From the NCBI GenBank assembly GCA_963817465.1, contig CAWFOP010000020.1:434001-498000 (forward strand): a DNA stretch of 64,000 nt, written 5' to 3'. Of this stretch, positions 60,196-64,000 are shown in pieces. Source of the stretch: CAMPKL01 sp963817465. GTDB lineage: Bacteria > Acidobacteriota > Terriglobia > Bryobacterales > UBA6623. Under the pieces are notes generated by a model, which searched no databases, was not told where the DNA came from, and saw nothing but the letters and a program-made list of their open reading frames with translations. Position 1 is the first letter of the stretch; every line of letters begins with the position of its first letter. The position numbers and the translations under genes were made by a program.

Positions 60196-60990
60196 ATGCG
60201 ATCATCCAGCGCCGCGATTGTTTTCCTCGCCCTGCTGTCGGCGTGCGTATCGGCGGTTGCGCAAGACGCGGCCCCGCAGAAAGCGCCTCCTGCTCCCGAG
60301 CAGATCAAGGCGCACAACTTCGTCAACGATTTCGCAGGCGTTCTGAGCCCTCAAACCGAGTCTGCGCTCAACGCCCTGGGCCGTGAAATCCAGCAGAAAA
60401 CCAAGGCCGAAGTCGCCGTCGCGATCGTTCGCAGCATCGGCGACGAGACCGTAGAAGGCTATTCTGTGCGCCTGGCCCAGCAGTGGGGCGTGGGCGGCGC
60501 CGACGACCGCGGCGCGCTGCTGTTGCTGGCGACCGACGACCGCAAGCTGCGCCTGGAAGTGGGGTACGGCCTCGAGCCGATTCTGCCCGACGGCCGCTCC
60601 GGCGCGATCCTCGATGAAATGACGCCGTTCCTGCGCCAAGGCGATTACGACGGCGCCGTGCGTATCGGCTACCTCGGCGTCGCTCAGGTTATCGCCGCCG
60701 ATGCGGGCGTCAAGCTGACCGGCGGCGTTCCGGCGCCTCGGCGCACCCGGCGGCCCGGAGGTTTCGGCCCCTGGATACCCCTCTTCATCATTTTGCTCAT
60801 CCTGCTGAGTCGCGGCGGGCGGCGCGGCGGCGGCGGCGCGCTCCTGACAGCGTGGATGTTAGGCTCGATGGGTCGTCGCGGCGGCTTCGGCGGCGGAGGA
60901 TTCGGCGGGGGCGGCTTTGGCGGGGGAGGCGGTTTCGGCGGCTTCGGCGGCGGAGGATTCGGCGGGGGCGGCGCGTCCCGCGGTTGGTGA
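60196..60990 (+). CDS. TPM-domain protein with Gly-rich tail (YgcG-like)
   Basis: A 264-residue protein. MRSSSAAIVFLALLSACVSA is a signal peptide. The TPM domain is at about 40-175 with FVNDFAGVLSPQTESALNAL and GALLLLATDDRKLRLEVGYG. One helix follows (about 192-205), then a Gly/Phe-rich low-complexity tail. TPM proteins are linked to membrane or photosystem repair and to LemA genes. LemA lies two genes downstream. It begins a three-gene operon. Confidence 0.85.
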   Translation: MRSSSAAIVFLALLSACVSAVAQDAAPQKAPPAPEQIKAHNFVNDFAGVLSPQTESALNALGREIQQKTKAEVAVAIVRSIGDETVEGYSVRLAQQWGVGGADDRGALLLLATDDRKLRLEVGYGLEPILPDGRSGAILDEMTPFLRQGDYDGAVRIGYLGVAQVIAADAGVKLTGGVPAPRRTRRPGGFGPWIPLFIILLILLSRGGRRGGGGALLTAWMLGSMGRRGGFGGGGFGGGGFGGGGGFGGFGGGGFGGGGASRGW

Positions 60991-60992
60991 AT

Positions 60993-61727
60993 ATGGATCG
61001 CGATTCTCTGCTCCAGCAACTTGTCGAACGCCTTCAGGCCGCGCTCGGCGACCGGCTCGTCAGCGTCGTGCTGTTTGGTTCGGCGGCGTCGGGCGACGCC
61101 GATGACGCTTCGGACCTCAATATCCTCTGCGTCATCGAAACGATCGGTCGTCAACAGCTCGAGAGCGTCCATCCCGCCGTCGCTTGGTGGCTCAAAAAGA
61201 AGCAGCCCGCGCCGGTTTTCCTTTCTCGCGAAGAGCTCGTCCGGGCGCGCGACGCGTTTTCGATCGAATTGTTCGACATTCGGCGGGCGTACCGCATGTT
61301 GGCCGGCGAAGATGTCGTCGAAGGCATTCGCATCGAGCCTTCCCAGCATCGCTTTCAAGTCGAGCATGAGCTGCGGGCGCGGCTGGTTCGGCTTCGCGCG
61401 AGCTACTTGATGGTGCAGAAGGATCGCTCCGAGATCGTGCGCTTGCTCTGCGACTCGCTGCCGACATTCGCGACGCTTTTGCGTCATGCTGTGGTATTGG
61501 CGGGCGGTGAGGCGAAGATGAAAAAACGCGAGGCCTTCAAGGCCGCGGGAGAACATTTGGGCCTCGACCCCGCGCCGTTCGAAAGCGTCATGGCGTGTCG
61601 CGAAGGGATGCGTCTCGCGGACGGGGAAATACGCAATCTGTTCGACGCCTACTTGGGCGAAATTGACAAAGCCGCTCGCTTCGTCGACCAGCTCGACAAA
61701 GAGAGCGCAGGAGGCGCGGCATCATGA
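60993..61727 (+). CDS. Nucleotidyltransferase-fold protein
   Basis: Started at ATG 60993, 2 bases after the TPM stop, it has 244 residues. The active-site motif is VVLFGSAASGDADDASDLNI, as in Pol-beta-like nucleotidyltransferases (GS...SDL). The C-terminal half is helical, with HELRARLVRLRASYLMVQKD. The substrate is unknown. It is sandwiched between the TPM protein and LemA and overlaps lemA by ATGA, so the three genes form one operon. Confidence 0.8.
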   Translation: MDRDSLLQQLVERLQAALGDRLVSVVLFGSAASGDADDASDLNILCVIETIGRQQLESVHPAVAWWLKKKQPAPVFLSREELVRARDAFSIELFDIRRAYRMLAGEDVVEGIRIEPSQHRFQVEHELRARLVRLRASYLMVQKDRSEIVRLLCDSLPTFATLLRHAVVLAGGEAKMKKREAFKAAGEHLGLDPAPFESVMACREGMRLADGEIRNLFDAYLGEIDKAARFVDQLDKESAGGAAS

Positions 61728-62338
61728 AAAAGGGTCTGCTCATCGTCGCCGCTCTGGCAGGGCTGTTGGTTCTCGGCGCCATGGGGTTCGGCGGGTTCTA
61801 CGTCAATCGCCGCAACACGATGGTGCAGCAGAAAGAAGCCATCGCAGCGGCCTGGGCGCAGGTGGATACCGTCATCCAGCGCCGCGCGGACTTAATCCCC
61901 AACCTCGTCGAAACCGTCCGCGGATACGCGAACCAGGAACGGGAAGTGTTCACCAACGTCGCCGAGGCGCGCGCCAAGCTCGCCGGATCGACCACGCCCG
62001 CGCAGACGATCGCCGCGAACGATCAGCTCTCCGGCGCCCTCTCTCGCTTGTTGGTGATCGTCGAGCGCTATCCCGAGCTGAAGTCGAACGAGAATTTCAT
62101 CCGGCTGCAGGACGAGCTCGCCGGCACCGAAAATCGCATCGCGGTCGAACGCCGTCGCTACAACCAGACCGTCCAGGACTACAACACCTACATTCAGTTG
62201 TTTCCGAACAACCTCGTCGCCGGCATGAGCGGATTCACACGCGAAGAAGCCTACTTCAGAACCAGCGAAGAGGCTCGCCAAGCCCCGCCCGCCGTCAATT
62301 TCAGCCGCGACGAGGCCGCGCCCGCGCCCGCGCAGTAG
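61724..62338 (+). CDS. lemA: LemA family protein
   Basis: A 204-residue protein. A membrane helix (about 5-26, LLIVAALAGLLVLGAMGFG) is followed by the helical LemA core: AWAQVDTVIQRRADLIPNLV, ANQEREVFTNVAEARAKL and YNQTVQDYNTYIQLFPNNLV. The tail is acidic and Pro/Ala-rich. The function is not known; LemA is often linked to TPM proteins. The start overlaps the nucleotidyltransferase stop. Confidence 0.92.
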   Translation: MKKGLLIVAALAGLLVLGAMGFGGFYVNRRNTMVQQKEAIAAAWAQVDTVIQRRADLIPNLVETVRGYANQEREVFTNVAEARAKLAGSTTPAQTIAANDQLSGALSRLLVIVERYPELKSNENFIRLQDELAGTENRIAVERRRYNQTVQDYNTYIQLFPNNLVAGMSGFTREEAYFRTSEEARQAPPAVNFSRDEAAPAPAQ

Positions 62339-62343
62339 CGGTC

Positions 62344-62880
62344 TTAAGAAAGCGGCTTGATCGAATCCACCAACGCATGGAAGGCTTTCTCGGCGGCAGC
62401 CACCGTCTTCGCCGGGCCTGTCATTTTGAAGAAAATCGGCGCGTGGGGACCTTCCGCAATCGCCGCCAGCATGCGGTAGCCGGGCTTTGGCGTGGCTTGC
62501 GGAGCCATTGGCGCGGGTTTGAACAAATACGTGCCTTCGAGGTCGAGCAGCGTCACTGCGATCCCGTTTACGGTTTTTTGCGAGCGCTTGGCGTCGGCGT
62601 CGGCCGGTCCGCCTCCCGGCGCCTGAAACTGCTTGATCCAGCGCTCCAAGTTGGCATCGACGGACCCGCCTTGCCCAGGGCCGAAGTAGTAGACCGCCAG
62701 CTCGCCGGGTTCGGCGCCGCCGGCGCCCGGCACCGTGTAGTTCGCCGCTCGCATCGGCCGCGCCTGATTGGCCCAGTCGGCGGGAGCTGTCCAACTGATT
62801 CCCCCCGCCTGCTCGGCGAGGACCGGAGCGGCGACAAGAGCCGCCAGGAGCAAAGTTTGTGCGAAGCGTCGTCGATTCAT
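62344..62880 (-). CDS. Secreted protein, unknown function
   Basis: A 178-residue protein with signal peptide MNRRRFAQTLLLAALVAAPV. The mature part has ISWTAPADWANQARPMRAAN, ELAVYYFGPGQGGSVDANLE and the C-terminal IFFKMTGPAKTVAAAEKAFH. I do not recognise the family. It ends 6 bases from the convergent lemA, so the two transcripts meet tail to tail. A spacer follows before the last gene. Confidence 0.7.
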   Translation of the reverse strand: MNRRRFAQTLLLAALVAAPVLAEQAGGISWTAPADWANQARPMRAANYTVPGAGGAEPGELAVYYFGPGQGGSVDANLERWIKQFQAPGGGPADADAKRSQKTVNGIAVTLLDLEGTYLFKPAPMAPQATPKPGYRMLAAIAEGPHAPIFFKMTGPAKTVAAAEKAFHALVDSIKPLS

Positions 62881-62965
62881 GGCGGCCTGGGAGGTCAGTA
62901 TAGCGACAGTAGTTCTCCTAGCAGCCTAATCCCTGTTTTGCGTGGTATTCTGATCCCTTCTCGCT

Positions 62966-64000
62966 GTGGATTCTTGCGTGCATTCCGGCCTACGCTGGCT
63001 TCTTTTCTCCGGTATTCAAAACGAAACGGGAGCGGTCTTCGCCGAGTATGAGACGCTGACCCGCTCCTATTCGCGGGTGTCGACCGAGGCCGCCGCTTGG
63101 TACGTGCTCGCTGTCATCGGCATCGAAGGCGATCCCGACGGATCACGCCGCGGGGCCGCGTCGAAAACAGGGAAGTTCCTGATGGAGCGAGCCTTCGATC
63201 TGCGCGCCGACCTGTTCGTGGCGGATCCCACCGTCGAAGAGCGGCACGCGGAATTTTTCGGCTGCGGCATCCTGTTGAGGGCGTTGCTGGCTCTGCATCG
63301 AGCGACCGGCGATCGCGCCTACCTCGACTGCGCTGATCGCTGCGGACGTTCGATGCACTTGCGCTTGGCCCGCGTCGACGGTTCCTTCTTCCCCCAATAT
63401 GACGTCGCGACGCAACAGCCGCGCGGCCACGAGGCTTCGATCAGCCAGCTCAAGATCGCCTCTTCCTTTCTCGAGTTGGGCGAGGACGCCGGCCTTGGTG
63501 AGTTGACGACCGCCGCCGCCGATCTGCTGACCTGGGCGTTGAGTCGCCACGAAAGTTTCGTATCCGAATTGCACGATTCCCGGGACCGCGCGAGCGCGCT
63601 CCGCGAGTACGCTTTCTTCCTCGAAGGCCTGTTGCCCTTCCTGCTCGAGAGGTCGGAGTCGGGCGTGGCCCTGCAGGCGGGCTTGCTCGACCTCGAGAAA
63701 GGCCTCGAAAGCTTCGATGACGCGACGCGCCCGCCCGGCGTCGTGGCGCAACTGCTGCGCCTGCGTTTGTTCGCGGAAATTTCCGGCGTCAGCGAGCTCG
63801 ACCGCGGCCGGGCGGAGCGAGAAGCCGCCTCCCTCGCCGAGTACCAAATGCAGTCGCCCGACCCGCGGCTCGACGGCGCCTTCGCGCCGCGTCAGGATGC
63901 GTTGGAGAGCGGGCCGTTGCTGGCGCCCCAGCCCACGATCGCGGCCATGCAGGCTCTCGAGTTCTGGGACACTCTCGAGCACTCGGGCTTCCGCAAGAGC
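62966..64000 (+). CDS. Partial gene, alpha-helical toroid-like protein, cut by the window end
   Basis: The frame is open from 62954 after a TGA at 62951, with GTG 62966 or GTG 62978 as the start. At least 340 residues are present. The sequence is helical with repeated short motifs such as AAAWYVLAVIGIEGD, GCGILLRALLALHRATGDRA and LGELTTAAADLLTWALSRHE. This resembles six-hairpin (alpha/alpha) toroid enzymes such as glycosidases or epimerases, but the fit is only by layout. No signal peptide is clear. The C-terminus is missing because the window ends. Confidence 0.6.
   Translation, partial: MDSCVHSGLRWLLFSGIQNETGAVFAEYETLTRSYSRVSTEAAAWYVLAVIGIEGDPDGSRRGAASKTGKFLMERAFDLRADLFVADPTVEERHAEFFGCGILLRALLALHRATGDRAYLDCADRCGRSMHLRLARVDGSFFPQYDVATQQPRGHEASISQLKIASSFLELGEDAGLGELTTAAADLLTWALSRHESFVSELHDSRDRASALREYAFFLEGLLPFLLERSESGVALQAGLLDLEKGLESFDDATRPPGVVAQLLRLRLFAEISGVSELDRGRAEREAASLAEYQMQSPDPRLDGAFAPRQDALESGPLLAPQPTIAAMQALEFWDTLEHSGFRKS

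Noticed and set aside
60684..61556. Minus-strand Pro-rich open frame opposite the TPM Gly-rich tail
   Set aside because: Pro-rich runs are simply the complement of Gly codons; no gene signals.

Overview
The window is GC-rich bacterial chromosome of Acidobacteriota type, most likely class Solibacteres/Bryobacterales. The best lineage marker is the C-terminal module of the secreted protein at 16464-18977, which matches what I know as the Solibacter C-terminal domain (TIGR03437). An eight-cysteine insert in RpoB, many secreted TonB/LolA-like/TIGR-type proteins, and a full hopanoid locus fit the same assignment. There are no insertion sequences, CRISPR arrays or integrases.

Layout. 1-13.2 kb is the transcription/translation block rpmG, tRNA-Trp, secE, nusG, rplKAJL, rpoBC on the + strand, with a long leader before rpoB. 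13.4-20.9 kb (minus) carries a small membrane protein, a protease-like protein with a broken HExxH motif, a TonB-type protein, the TIGR03437 protein, a Wzm/Wzt-like ABC exporter and a small HTH protein. 21-23.7 kb has a frameshifted CPBP protease, a LolA-like secreted protein and superoxide dismutase. 24-29.7 kb (+) is a membrane-fusion adaptor, a CHASE2 histidine kinase and an NtrC-type regulator, followed by an SMP-30 lipoprotein. 29.7-33.2 kb (minus) is one 1166-residue protein with phage-tail-like modules and no phage neighbours. 33.5-36.2 kb (+) is fabD-fabG, YjbQ and a DUF2203-like gene. 36.2-43.9 kb holds a glycosyltransferase, a sugar isomerase, the SRP RNA (minus), RraA, a three-gene secreted/TPR operon and an esterase.

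43.9-58.5 kb (minus) is a hopanoid lipid locus: hpnJ, two half-size DMT transporters, hpnI, then ispH-shc-hpnH-hpnA-hpnG-two zinc dehydrogenases-hpnC-hpnD-hpnE with overlapping or nearly touching genes. It covers squalene synthesis (HpnCDE), cyclisation (SHC), side-chain addition (HpnH, HpnG) and head-group tailoring (HpnI, HpnJ). The two dehydrogenases are attractive candidates for the missing ribosylhopane reduction step, and the transporter pair for a lipid flippase. 58.5-64 kb has a redoxin, RNase P RNA (minus), a TPM protein-nucleotidyltransferase-LemA operon, a small secreted protein and a gene cut by the window end.

Five loci (nusG leader, CPBP protease, hpnA, hpnC, hpnE) each show one frameshift that is repaired by removing a single base. 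This may mean assembly insertion errors or real decay; read-level checking would decide. All functional calls are from reading the sequence and family knowledge; no database search was run.
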